A stretch of 49,993 nt of DNA. It comes from an uncultured Clostridia bacterium. Its GTDB lineage: Bacteria > Bacillota > Clostridia > Oscillospirales > Oscillospiraceae. The stretch is taken from positions 1 to 49,993 of the forward strand of contig CAMWFH010000019.1 of the NCBI GenBank assembly GCA_947173485.1, in the 5' to 3' direction. The position numbers were made by a program, and so were the translations under genes. Shown here in pieces: positions 40,597 to 48,192 of the stretch; position 1 is the stretch's first letter; each line of letters starts with the position of its first letter. Below the pieces are notes generated by a model, which saw only the letters and a list, made by a program, of their open reading frames with translations, had not been told where the DNA came from and did not search any database.

Positions 40597-42786
40597 CTAC
40601 CTGGACAGCCGCAGGCGCAGGCCGCTGTAGCGGGTCTGCTGGCGGTCGTTCCGGGCCATATCCCGGATGGCCCCATCGTCCCCCACCAGGATCATCAGCT
40701 CCCGGGCCCGGGTGATGGCGGTATAGAGCACGCCCCGGACCATCAGGTTGGCATTGCAGCGCATGGCCGCCAAAATGACCGCCCGGTACTCGCTGCCCTG
40801 GGATTTGTGGACCGTGACCGCGTAGGCCAGCTCCAGCTCCTGGAGCTGGTCCGCCGTGTAGGTGGTCACCCGGTCATCGAAGGCGATCGTCATGGTCTCC
40901 CCTTCGATCTCCAGGATCTGCCCCACGTCGCCGTTGAACACCCCGGTGCCCACGGTCCCGTCCGGCCGCTCCCAGATCACGTCGTAGTTGTTGCGGATCT
41001 GCATCACCCGGTCGCCGGCGCGGAAAACGATGTCTCCGTAAGCCCGCTCGCCCTTCTCAGGGGAAGGGGGATTGAGGGCGCGCTGGAGGGCGGCGTTCAG
41101 CGCCGCCGTGCCCCAGGGGCCCCGGCGGGTGGGGCAGAGGACCTGGATCTGGTCCTGGGGGATCCCCATCTTCTCCGGCAGGCGGGTCCGGCACAGCTCC
41201 ACCACCGTATCCACCAGGCGGTAGGGGCTCCGGCGGGTCAAAAAGAAGAAGTCCTTCTGGTTGGTATCCAGGCAGAGCCCGCCGGTCCGGTTCACCGCGT
41301 GGGCGTTGCGGACGATGGCGCTCTCCCGGGCCTGCCGGAAGATCTCGGTCAGGGCCACGGTCTGCACCGCGCCGCTGCGGATCAGGTCCCGGAACACGTT
41401 CCCCGGCCCCACGGAGGGCAGCTGGTCCGGGTCCCCCACCAGCACCAGCCGGCAGGCGGGAGGCAGGGCCTCCAGCAAGGCCCGCATCAAGGGCAGGTCC
41501 ACCATGCTCATCTCGTCCACAATCACCGCCTCCGCCTCCAGGGGCTCCTTCTCCCCCTTGGTGAAGGCGGTCTGGCCGCTCTGCTCGTCAAAGCACATCC
41601 CCAAGCAGCGGTGGATGGTCTGGGCCTCCCGGCCGCACAGCTCGCTCATCCGCTTGGCGGCCCGTCCGGTGGGGGCCAGCAGGAGCACGTCCATCCCCAG
41701 GGAGTCGAACAGGGCCACGATCCCCCGGACAGAGGTGGTCTTGCCGGTCCCCGGCCCCCCGGTCAGGAGCATGACCCCGGTCTCCGCCGCCAGGGCCACC
41801 GCCTGCCGCTGGGCCGCGGCGTAGGCGATCTTCTGCTCGGCCTGGATCCGGTCGATGATCTTGTCGATATCCCGCCCCCGGTCCGGCCGGCAGCTGAGCA
41901 GCAGCCGCAGCCGGCGGTCCACATAGGTCTCCGCCTCCCAAAGGCGGTACAGGTAGCAGGCCGTCACGTTCCCCACCGGCTCCTGGATGATGGCCCGGCG
42001 GTCGATCAGATCGTCCAGGGACGCCTCCACCGGATCCGGCAAACACCGCAGCAGCCGGACCGTGGCCCCGATCAGCTTCTCCCGGGGCAGGAACACATGG
42101 CCGTTGCCAGCGTTGTGGCTCAGCTCATACAGCACCGCCGCCTCGTTGCGCAGCCGCTCGTCGCCGCTGAAGCCCATCCCCAGGGCGATCTCGTCCATCA
42201 CGGAGAACTCCACGCCGTAGTACTCATCCACCAGCAGGTAGGGGTTCTCCCGGACCGCCTCCATGGCCGACGCGCCATAGCGGCGGTAGAGGCGCATGGC
42301 CAGGGCCAGGGGCAGGTCGTGCTGGGAGAGGAACTCCAGGGTCCGGCGCATCCCGGTCTGGTAGCGGAAGCTCTCCCCGATCTCCCGTGCCTTTTTCCCG
42401 GTGATGCCCCGGATCTCCGTCAGGGCCTCCGGCCGCTCCTCCAGCACCCGGAGGGCCTCGCCGCCGAAGCAGTCCACGATCTTTTCCGCCGTGGAGGGTC
42501 CGATGCCCTTGATGACGCCGGAGGAGAGGTAGTCAAAGACCGCCTTCTCGCTGGTGGGCAGATGCCGCTCCACCCGGAGGGCCTTGAACTGCTGCCCATA
42601 GTTGGGGTGGACGGTCCACTCCCCCTCCAGCACCAGGTCCTCCCCTGGTGCGGCAAAGGGGACGCAGCCGGTGGCGGTGACGACCTCCCCCTCCTCCGTG
42701 ACCAGGCGCAGGACCGTATAGCCGTTCTCCTCGTTCTGGAAGATCAGGTTCAGTATCGCCCCGGCGACAGCTGTCATCTCCGGCAT
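40597..42786 (-). CDS. recD2: RecD2-type DNA helicase
   Basis: A 729-residue SF1B 5'-3' helicase. An N-terminal OB-like domain (about 1-90) is followed by helix-hairpin-helix repeats (SSGVIKGIGPSTAEKIVDCF, LTEIRGITGKKAREI). The motor has Walker A LLTGGPGTGKTTSVRG, DEMSMVDLPLM (motif II), LVLVGDPDQLPSVGPG (motif III) and the C-terminal YAVTVHKSQGSEY (motif V/VI). RecBC-independent RecD2 acts in replication and repair. It lies in a minus-strand cluster with uvrA. Confidence 0.95.
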   Translation of the reverse strand: MPEMTAVAGAILNLIFQNEENGYTVLRLVTEEGEVVTATGCVPFAAPGEDLVLEGEWTVHPNYGQQFKALRVERHLPTSEKAVFDYLSSGVIKGIGPSTAEKIVDCFGGEALRVLEERPEALTEIRGITGKKAREIGESFRYQTGMRRTLEFLSQHDLPLALAMRLYRRYGASAMEAVRENPYLLVDEYYGVEFSVMDEIALGMGFSGDERLRNEAAVLYELSHNAGNGHVFLPREKLIGATVRLLRCLPDPVEASLDDLIDRRAIIQEPVGNVTACYLYRLWEAETYVDRRLRLLLSCRPDRGRDIDKIIDRIQAEQKIAYAAAQRQAVALAAETGVMLLTGGPGTGKTTSVRGIVALFDSLGMDVLLLAPTGRAAKRMSELCGREAQTIHRCLGMCFDEQSGQTAFTKGEKEPLEAEAVIVDEMSMVDLPLMRALLEALPPACRLVLVGDPDQLPSVGPGNVFRDLIRSGAVQTVALTEIFRQARESAIVRNAHAVNRTGGLCLDTNQKDFFFLTRRSPYRLVDTVVELCRTRLPEKMGIPQDQIQVLCPTRRGPWGTAALNAALQRALNPPSPEKGERAYGDIVFRAGDRVMQIRNNYDVIWERPDGTVGTGVFNGDVGQILEIEGETMTIAFDDRVTTYTADQLQELELAYAVTVHKSQGSEYRAVILAAMRCNANLMVRGVLYTAITRARELMILVGDDGAIRDMARNDRQQTRYSGLRLRLSR

Positions 42787-42810
42787 AGTCCCCCCTCCTT
42801 TTCTCCTTCG

Positions 42811-43158
42811 TTACGCCCCCAGCAGGGTCTCCCGCAGCTCCTCCGGGCAGCACAGCGCCACCGCCCGGTCCTCCCTGGCCAGCAGAGAGGCCACCATGCG
42901 CCCCTCCTGGCCCAGGCCGCAGTCCAGCATCACGATCCGCCGGAACCCGCCGGTCTCCCGGCGCAGCTGGAGCAGGGTCCGCACGGTCTGCTCCAGCCCC
43001 GCGCCGGCGCCGGAGGCCGGCACCACCGCCGCCACATGGTCCATCCGCTGCCGCTTCGGTCCCACCACCGTGCTCACGGCCATCCACAGCAGCTGGGCCA
43101 GACCGATGGCCGCCAGCAGCGCTACGAAGGCATCCGTCAACAGTTCCACTTGCATCAC
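42811..43158 (-). CDS. Hypothetical membrane-anchored protein
   Basis: A 115-residue protein with one N-terminal membrane helix (about residues 5-33: LTDAFVALLAAIGLAQLLWM) and a cytoplasmic domain of about 80 residues. The domain has alternating strand/helix character (VAAVVPASG, LEQTVRTLLQLRRETG, RRIVMLDCGLGQEGRMVASLL), loosely like the start of a family 2 glycosyltransferase but without its DxD region. The function is unknown. It lies 24 bases upstream of recD2 and is probably in an operon with it and the next gene. Confidence 0.6.
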   Translation of the reverse strand: MMQVELLTDAFVALLAAIGLAQLLWMAVSTVVGPKRQRMDHVAAVVPASGAGAGLEQTVRTLLQLRRETGGFRRIVMLDCGLGQEGRMVASLLAREDRAVALCCPEELRETLLGA

Positions 43159-43181
43159 CTCAGCCCATCCTATGCGCCCCT

Positions 43182-43670
43182 TTACAGGGCGGTCACACTG
43201 GCAGTGAGCAGGGAGATCAGGAGGCCCGCGATGACCACGCCGCAGAAGATCGCCGGCAGGGCCTTCTTCATCCGCAGGTCCATCAGCGCCGCCACCAGGG
43301 CCCCGGTCCAGGCCCCGGTCCCCGGCAGGGGGATCGCCACCAGGATCAGCAGCCCCAGGGTCTGGTACCGGTAGACCAGCTCCCGCTTGCTCTCGGCCCG
43401 GCGCTCCAACCGGTCTATGAAGGAGTGGAGGGGCGGCAGACGCCGGCGGATCCAGGCGAAGGCCCGCCGGACGAACAGGATGATGAAGGGCACCGGCAGC
43501 ATGTTCCCGATCACCGCCGCGATAAAGGCCGCCGGCAGGGGCAGTCCCATGGCCGCGCCAAGGGGCAGCCCCACCCGCAGCTCCGCCACCGGGGCCATGG
43601 ACAGGAACATCGTCAGCAGAAATTCCCCTAAAGGGGTGGTATGGAGCCAGAGGTCTATGGTTTGCAGCAT
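43182..43670 (-). CDS. Small multidrug export family membrane protein (COG2426)
   Basis: A 162-residue integral membrane protein with about four helices. Conserved features are FLSMAPVAELRVGLPLGAAMGLP, VIGNMLPVPFIILFVRRAF and IPLPGTGAWTGALVAALMDL, which match the COG2426 family annotated as small multidrug export proteins. The drug-export role rests on family naming only. It is just upstream of the 115-residue membrane protein and recD2. Confidence 0.85.
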   Translation of the reverse strand: MLQTIDLWLHTTPLGEFLLTMFLSMAPVAELRVGLPLGAAMGLPLPAAFIAAVIGNMLPVPFIILFVRRAFAWIRRRLPPLHSFIDRLERRAESKRELVYRYQTLGLLILVAIPLPGTGAWTGALVAALMDLRMKKALPAIFCGVVIAGLLISLLTASVTAL

Positions 43671-43756
43671 ATGTCGTTCCCTTTATGTGGCCTCCGCCGC
43701 GGGCCCGTCAGACCCGCGGCGCCAGCCGTTTTCCCATCACCGTATCGGTGGTCCCG

Positions 43757-46582
43757 CTAGAGCACCCGCTTCACATACTGTCCTGTATAGGATGCCTCGC
43801 ACCGGGCCACCTGCTCCGGCGTGCCGGTGCAGACCACCTCGCCGCCGCCGTCGCCCCCCTCGGGGCCTAAGTCGATCAGGTAGTCAGCGCACTTGATGAC
43901 ATCCAAGTTGTGCTCGATCACCACCACCGTGTTCCCGGCGTCCACCAGCCGCTGGAGGACCTCCAGCAGCTTGCCCACATCGTCGGTGTGGAGGCCAGTG
44001 GTGGGCTCGTCCAGGATATAGATGGTCTTGCCGGTGGAGCTCTTGGCCAGCTCTGTGGCCAGCTTCACCCGCTGGGCCTCGCCGCCGGAGAGGGTGGTGG
44101 AGGACTGGCCGATCTTGATATAGCCCAGCCCCACATCGCAGAGGGTCTTGAGCTTATTGGCAATCTTGGGGATGGGCTGGAAGAAGGCCGCGCCCTCCTC
44201 GGCGGTCATCTCCAGCACCTCGTGGATGTTCTTGCCCTTATAGCGCACCTCCAGGGTCTCCCGGTTGTAGCGCTTGCCCTTGCAGACCTCGCAGGGGACA
44301 TAGATATCCGGCAGGAAGTGCATCTCGATCTTCAAGAGGCCGTCCCCGGAGCAGGCCTCGCACCGGCCCCCCCGGACGTTGAAGCTGAACCGGCCGGGGC
44401 CATAGCCCCGGGCCTTGGCCTCGTTGGTGGAGGCGAACAGGTCCCGGATATCGTTGAACACGCCGGTGTAGGTGGCCGGGTTGGACCGGGGGGTCCGGCC
44501 GATGGGGCTCTGGTCGATGGCGATCACCTTGTCCAGGTACTCCTCGCCCTCCAGTCCGTCATGTTTTCCTGCCCGGCACTTGGCCCGGTTCAGGTCCGCC
44601 GCCAGGCGCTTGTATAGGATCTCGTTGACCAGGCTGGACTTGCCGGAGCCGGAGACGCCGGTGACGCAGGTGAAGGTCCCTAAGGGGATGGATACATCCA
44701 CCTTTTTCAGATTGTTCTCCGCCGCTCCCCGGACCGTGAGGGCGTGGCCGTTCCCAGGCCGGCGGACATCCGGCACGGCAATCCGCCGCTTGCCGGAGAG
44801 ATACTGCCCCGTCAGGGACCGGGGGATGGCCATGACCTCCTCCGGGGTCCCCGCCGCCACGATCTCCCCGCCGTGGACCCCGGCGCCGGGGCCTACATCG
44901 ATGATATAGTCCGCCGCCCGCATGGTGTCCTCGTCGTGCTCCACCACCACCAGGGTATTGCCCAGGTCCCGGAGGCGGCAGAGGGTGGCCAGCAGCTTGT
45001 CATTGTCCCGCTGGTGGAGGCCGATGGAGGGCTCGTCCAGGATATACAGCACCCCCATCAGGGCGGAGCCGATCTGGGTGGCCAGCCGGATCCGCTGGCT
45101 CTCGCCGCCGGAGAGGGTGGCTGCCGCCCGGCTCAGGGTCAGGTAGCTCAGGCCCACCGACTGCAAAAAGCCCAGCCGCTCCCGGATCTCCTTCAAGATC
45201 CGGTCGGCTATGCGCATCTGGGCCTCCGTCAGGGTCAGGCCGTCCACGAAGGCCAGGGCCTCGGTGACGGGCATCTGGGTCAGGTCGTAGATGCTGATGC
45301 CCCCCACGGTCACCGCCAGGCTCTCCCGCCGGAGACGCCGCCCGCCGCAGTCCGGGCAGGGCCGCTCGCTCATGCACTCCTCCAGCTCCCGGCGGGAGGC
45401 GTCGGACTGGGTGTCCCGGTAGCGGCGCTCGATGTTGCTGCAGATTCCCTCGAAGGGCTGGTTCAGGACGCCCTTGCCCCTGGGCTGGTCGTAGTGGAGC
45501 TCCAGCTTCTCACCGCCGGTGCCATAAAAAATGACCTGCCGCACCGACTCCGGCAGGTCCCGGAAGGGGGTGGTCAGCTTGAATTTGTACTTCTTGGCCA
45601 GGGCGTCGAAGTACATCCGGGAGATCCCGTCCCCCCGGATATTGTTCCACCCGCTGGCCTGGATGGCCCCCTCCAGGATGGACTTGCTGTCATCAGGGAT
45701 GATGAGGGCCGGGTCCACCTTCAGCTGGCTGCCCAGGCCGGTGCAGCTGGGGCAGGCCCCGTAGGGGTTATTGAAGGAGAACAGCCGGGGGGTCAGCTCC
45801 TCGATGGAGATGCCGCAGTCCTCGCAGGCGTAGTTCTGGGAGAAGAGGATATCCCGCTCCTGCTCCCCCAGGACGTTGACGATCACCAGTCCCCCCGCCA
45901 GGGCGGAGGCGGTCTCGATGCTGTCGGTCAGCCGCTTCTGCACGTCGGGGCGGACCACCAGCCGGTCCACGACGACCTCGATGTTGTGCTTCTTGTTCTT
46001 CTCCAGCTTGATCTCCTCGCTGAGCTCATACATGGCCCCGTCCACCCGGACCCGGACATAGCCGGACTTCCGGGCGTCCTCAAAGATCTTGGCGTACTCG
46101 CCCTTCCGGGCCCGGATCACCGGGGCCAGGATCTGGAGCCGGCTGCCCTCCGGCAGGGCCGTCACCTGGTCTACGATCTGGTCGATGGTCTGCTGGCGGA
46201 TCTCCTTGCCGCAGACGGGGCAGTGGGGGGTGCCCACACGGGCCCAGAGGAGGCGGAGATAGTCGTAGATCTCCGTGATGGTGCCCACGGTGGACCGGGG
46301 GTTCTTGGAGGTGGTCTTTTGGTCGATGGAGATAGCGGGGGAGAGGCCATCGATATAGTCCACGTCCGGCTTCTCCATCTGGCCCAGGAACATCCGGGCG
46401 TAGGAGCTGAGGCTCTCCACATAGCGGCGCTGGCCCTCGGCATAGATGGTGTCAAAGGCCAGGCTGCTCTTCCCGGAGCCGGACAGGCCGGTGATCACCA
46501 CCAGCTTGTCCCGTGGGATCTCCACGTCCACGTTCTTCAGATTGTTCTCCCGGGCCCCTTTGATAAAGATCTTGTCCTGCAT
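43757..46582 (-). CDS. uvrA: Excinuclease ABC subunit A
   Basis: A 941-residue nucleotide-excision-repair ATPase that loads UvrB on damaged DNA. It has two ABC modules: Walker [21 protein letters not shown] near residue 31 and [15 protein letters not shown] near 640, with signatures [14 protein letters not shown] and [14 protein letters not shown]. It carries zinc-binding cysteines ([15 protein letters not shown], and CEACSGDG with CEVCKG). The length is normal. uvrB usually precedes it directly; here 1.6 kb of accessory genes intervene. Confidence 0.98.
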   Translation of the reverse strand: MQDKIFIKGARENNLKNVDVEIPRDKLVVITGLSGSGKSSLAFDTIYAEGQRRYVESLSSYARMFLGQMEKPDVDYIDGLSPAISIDQKTTSKNPRSTVGTITEIYDYLRLLWARVGTPHCPVCGKEIRQQTIDQIVDQVTALPEGSRLQILAPVIRARKGEYAKIFEDARKSGYVRVRVDGAMYELSEEIKLEKNKKHNIEVVVDRLVVRPDVQKRLTDSIETASALAGGLVIVNVLGEQERDILFSQNYACEDCGISIEELTPRLFSFNNPYGACPSCTGLGSQLKVDPALIIPDDSKSILEGAIQASGWNNIRGDGISRMYFDALAKKYKFKLTTPFRDLPESVRQVIFYGTGGEKLELHYDQPRGKGVLNQPFEGICSNIERRYRDTQSDASRRELEECMSERPCPDCGGRRLRRESLAVTVGGISIYDLTQMPVTEALAFVDGLTLTEAQMRIADRILKEIRERLGFLQSVGLSYLTLSRAAATLSGGESQRIRLATQIGSALMGVLYILDEPSIGLHQRDNDKLLATLCRLRDLGNTLVVVEHDEDTMRAADYIIDVGPGAGVHGGEIVAAGTPEEVMAIPRSLTGQYLSGKRRIAVPDVRRPGNGHALTVRGAAENNLKKVDVSIPLGTFTCVTGVSGSGKSSLVNEILYKRLAADLNRAKCRAGKHDGLEGEEYLDKVIAIDQSPIGRTPRSNPATYTGVFNDIRDLFASTNEAKARGYGPGRFSFNVRGGRCEACSGDGLLKIEMHFLPDIYVPCEVCKGKRYNRETLEVRYKGKNIHEVLEMTAEEGAAFFQPIPKIANKLKTLCDVGLGYIKIGQSSTTLSGGEAQRVKLATELAKSSTGKTIYILDEPTTGLHTDDVGKLLEVLQRLVDAGNTVVVIEHNLDVIKCADYLIDLGPEGGDGGGEVVCTGTPEQVARCEASYTGQYVKRVL

Positions 46583-46619
46583 AGGATCCTTCTCCTGCTT
46601 GAAAAAATGATGCAGCTGC

Positions 46620-47030
46620 TCAGGCTTGCTGCTTCTCCTGATAGAGAGCAGTCAGCGCATCCTGGAGCACCTGTGAAAAATTGATATGGTCCTTCTCGGC
46701 GAACGTGTTGAGCCATGCGGGGATGGTGAGGTTTTTCCTGACCGCCTTTTCACCATATTTTTCTGCATAGGAATCCATATCCAGGACCAGCAGACTCACA
46801 AAGCCGCCCGGCTCTGGAACGACTCTCTCCAAGGGGCTCGCCTTCGGAGCGGCCCTGCCGTCCTCCAGCTCGTCAAGGACCCAGCCGGAGGCAGCGTCTG
46901 TAGCCATCAGGATCGCATCGGCCAAGGTGTCGCCGCCGCTCACACAGCCGGGCAGATCGGGGACCACCACGGCGTAGGCCCCCGCTTTCTCTTCATCAGG
47001 ATAGAAACATGCGGGATATGTCAGCTTCAT
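46620..47030 (-). CDS. hicB: HicB antitoxin
   Basis: A 136-residue antitoxin. The N-terminal partial RNase H-like domain is typical ([31 protein letters not shown]), and the C-terminus has a ribbon-helix-helix segment ([20 protein letters not shown]) that would bind the operator upstream of hicA. The start at 47030 follows GAAGGAGG at 8 bases; upstream in-frame ATGs fall inside hicA. It ends 37 bases before the uvrA start, so uvrA may be read from this operon. Confidence 0.9.
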   Translation of the reverse strand: MKLTYPACFYPDEEKAGAYAVVVPDLPGCVSGGDTLADAILMATDAASGWVLDELEDGRAAPKASPLERVVPEPGGFVSLLVLDMDSYAEKYGEKAVRKNLTIPAWLNTFAEKDHINFSQVLQDALTALYQEKQQA

Positions 47031-47065
47031 AGAAGCAGCCTCCTTCATAGCCACCGGCGGCGAAC

Positions 47066-47245
47066 TTATAGTCCGGCCTGTTTGAGGATCTGTTTGACGA
47101 TCTGGGGCGCAAGGTCTCCGGGATGTTTCGGAATCGTGACCTTGCCCGGCTTCGATGGATGTATATACTGGCAATGTGACCCTTTTGCGCCTTTGTATTG
47201 CCATCCATCTGCCAGAATGATCTTTTCTATCTCCCGGAACCTCAT
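47066..47245 (-). CDS. hicA: HicA mRNA interferase toxin
   Basis: A 59-residue double-stranded-RNA-binding-like toxin: MRFREIEKIILADGWQ, then KGAKGSHCQYIHP with the conserved histidine of the GSH motif, and VTIPKHPGDLAPQIVKQIL at the end. The protein is complete and the catalytic histidine is present, so it looks functional. It precedes hicB on the same strand by 35 bases, the normal order. An AGGGAGA site lies upstream. Confidence 0.88.
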   Translation of the reverse strand: MRFREIEKIILADGWQYKGAKGSHCQYIHPSKPGKVTIPKHPGDLAPQIVKQILKQAGL

Positions 47246-47269
47246 ATCATGATCTCCCTACAGTCATAT

Positions 47270-47298
47270 ATTATGCGCATCGTGCGCATAAATGTCAA
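47270..47298 (-). promoter_or_regulatory. hicAB promoter with palindromic operator in the spacer
   Basis: On the minus strand: TTGACA (47298-47293), a 17-base spacer and CATAAT (47275-47270). A perfect palindrome of 9-bp arms (TTATGCGCA at 47271-47279 and TGCGCATAA at 47283-47291, separated by three bases) fills the spacer, an ideal position for HicB autorepression. Confidence 0.8.
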
Positions 47299-47303
47299 GA
47301 GGG

Positions 47304-47332
47304 TTTACACTTGCTCCCTGATCTGCTATAAT
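47304..47332 (+). promoter_or_regulatory. Promoter of the small 54-residue gene
   Basis: TTTACA at 47304-47309, a 17-base spacer and TATAAT at 47327-47332, back to back with the hicAB promoter. Confidence 0.78.
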
Positions 47333-47404
47333 ACTTTTAACAGTTCAGTCAAATGATATCAACGGAAGGGGATATTGCTATATCGGATGGGGAAGGGGCA
47401 TAGT

Positions 47405-47569
47405 ATGAATGATGCCGCGTTGAAGGACCAAGTCATCAAGGAGTTCGTGAATCTCCAGCGTATCAAGGCGGCACAGGATAAGGCGGCGGAGATCGAGTAC
47501 CAAGAAAGCGTCCTAAAGGTCAGGATGCAGGCTCTCGGGATCCCGACAGATGACTTAGAGATCAAGTAA
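47405..47569 (+). CDS. Hypothetical small coiled-coil protein
   Basis: A 54-residue, highly charged, mostly helical protein (DQVIKEFVNLQRIKAAQDKAA and onward). I do not recognise a family. The ATG at 47405 follows GGGGAAGGGG; an earlier TTG at 47375 is possible but poorly spaced. A terminator (47577-47609) follows immediately. It overlaps the 3' end of the convergent XRE gene by 8 bases. Confidence 0.55.
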   Translation: MNDAALKDQVIKEFVNLQRIKAAQDKAAEIEYQESVLKVRMQALGIPTDDLEIK

Positions 47570-47834
47570 TACCGGAGCGCGGGCCCTGTCCCAAGGGGCC
47601 TGCGCTTTTCTCTTCACGCTCATCGCTGCGGCCCAGCAGATAGTCCGTGGTCACATGGAAATAGTCGGCCAGAAAGATCAGATCCAGCGTGGGGAGATTG
47701 ATCTGGCCGTATTCGATGCGCTGGTAGTGACGGTCTGTACACTGTAATAGTGCTGCCATTTCCGTCTGTTTTATTTTCTGCTCTTTCCGCAGCTCTCTAA
47801 GTCTAACAGAAAGGCCAGGCAAGATAACGTCCAT
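47562..47834 (-). CDS. XRE-family helix-turn-helix regulator (second copy)
   Basis: A 90-residue Cro/C1-type repressor: SVRLRELRKEQKIKQTEMAA, then LLQCTDRHYQRIEYGQINL for the HTH and the tail YFHVTTDYLLGRSDE. This tail resembles that of the XRE protein at 1879-2106. The start at 47834 follows AGGGGTG; an ATG at 47852 is an alternative. It is divergent from a small DUF6809-like gene, with overlapping promoters and several GTCGT half-sites between them, which suggests autoregulation. Confidence 0.87.
   Translation of the reverse strand: MDVILPGLSVRLRELRKEQKIKQTEMAALLQCTDRHYQRIEYGQINLPTLDLIFLADYFHVTTDYLLGRSDEREEKSAGPLGQGPRSGIT
47577..47609 (+). terminator. Terminator inside the 3' end of the convergent XRE gene
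   Basis: GCGCGGGCCC (47577-47586) pairs with GGGCCTGCGC (47596-47605, one G-T), then TTTT. Confidence 0.75.
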
Positions 47835-47845
47835 CTCATCACCCC

Positions 47846-47895
47846 TTGACATCTCATGTCGTCTGTATTATAATATCAAAACAACACGACTTCAA
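47846..47895. promoter_or_regulatory. Overlapping divergent promoters with shared -10 region
   Basis: Plus strand: TTGACA (47846-47851), 17 bases, TATAAT (47869-47874). Minus strand: TTGAAG (47895-47890), 17 bases, TATAAT (47872-47867). The two -10 boxes overlap in a TATTATAATA stretch, so only one polymerase can bind at a time. GTCGT or ACGAC half-sites at about 47858-47862, 47886-47890 and 47898-47902 are candidate repressor contacts. Confidence 0.82.
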
Positions 47896-47919
47896 ACGTC
47901 GTCTATGGAGGTGCCCCTT

Positions 47920-48192
47920 ATGAACATCTACGAATGGCTTTACCAGCACTACTACGCCCCCTGCGCCAAGGACGTGACTGCCTCCTACACGGAGTTTGCC
48001 GATCTCGCCCAGGAGGCCCGCCGGCTCCTTCTGTCTGGCGAGGGCACGGAACTCCAGCGCACGGACGCTTTGCGGAACCTCCAGGACATCTGGGGCACCA
48101 CCACCTTCGCCGCCGGCATCACCTTCGGCCTCCATCTGATAACGGACCTGGACTTCCTGAAGGAGACTACCCCTCTTTTCGAAGCTCTATGA
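47920..48192 (+). CDS. Small DUF6809-like protein (second copy)
   Basis: A 90-residue helical protein, [15 protein letters not shown] and ending [22 protein letters not shown]. It follows the same plan as the protein at 2186-2446 (hydrophobic first helix, short linker, long helix, then a FxxGxxxGxxL segment) though identity is low. The start at 47920 follows GGAGGTG; the ATG at 47905 overlaps the site. It is transcribed from a consensus promoter and is divergent from an XRE regulator. Its 3' end overlaps uvrB by 26 bases on the opposite strand. Confidence 0.62.
   Translation: MNIYEWLYQHYYAPCAKDVTASYTEFADLAQEARRLLLSGEGTELQRTDALRNLQDIWGTTTFAAGITFGLHLITDLDFLKETTPLFEAL

Noticed and set aside
40807..43374. 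An 855-codon plus-strand open frame opposite recD2
   Set aside because: A shadow of recD2 and its neighbours in high-GC DNA; repetitive composition and no recognisable domain.
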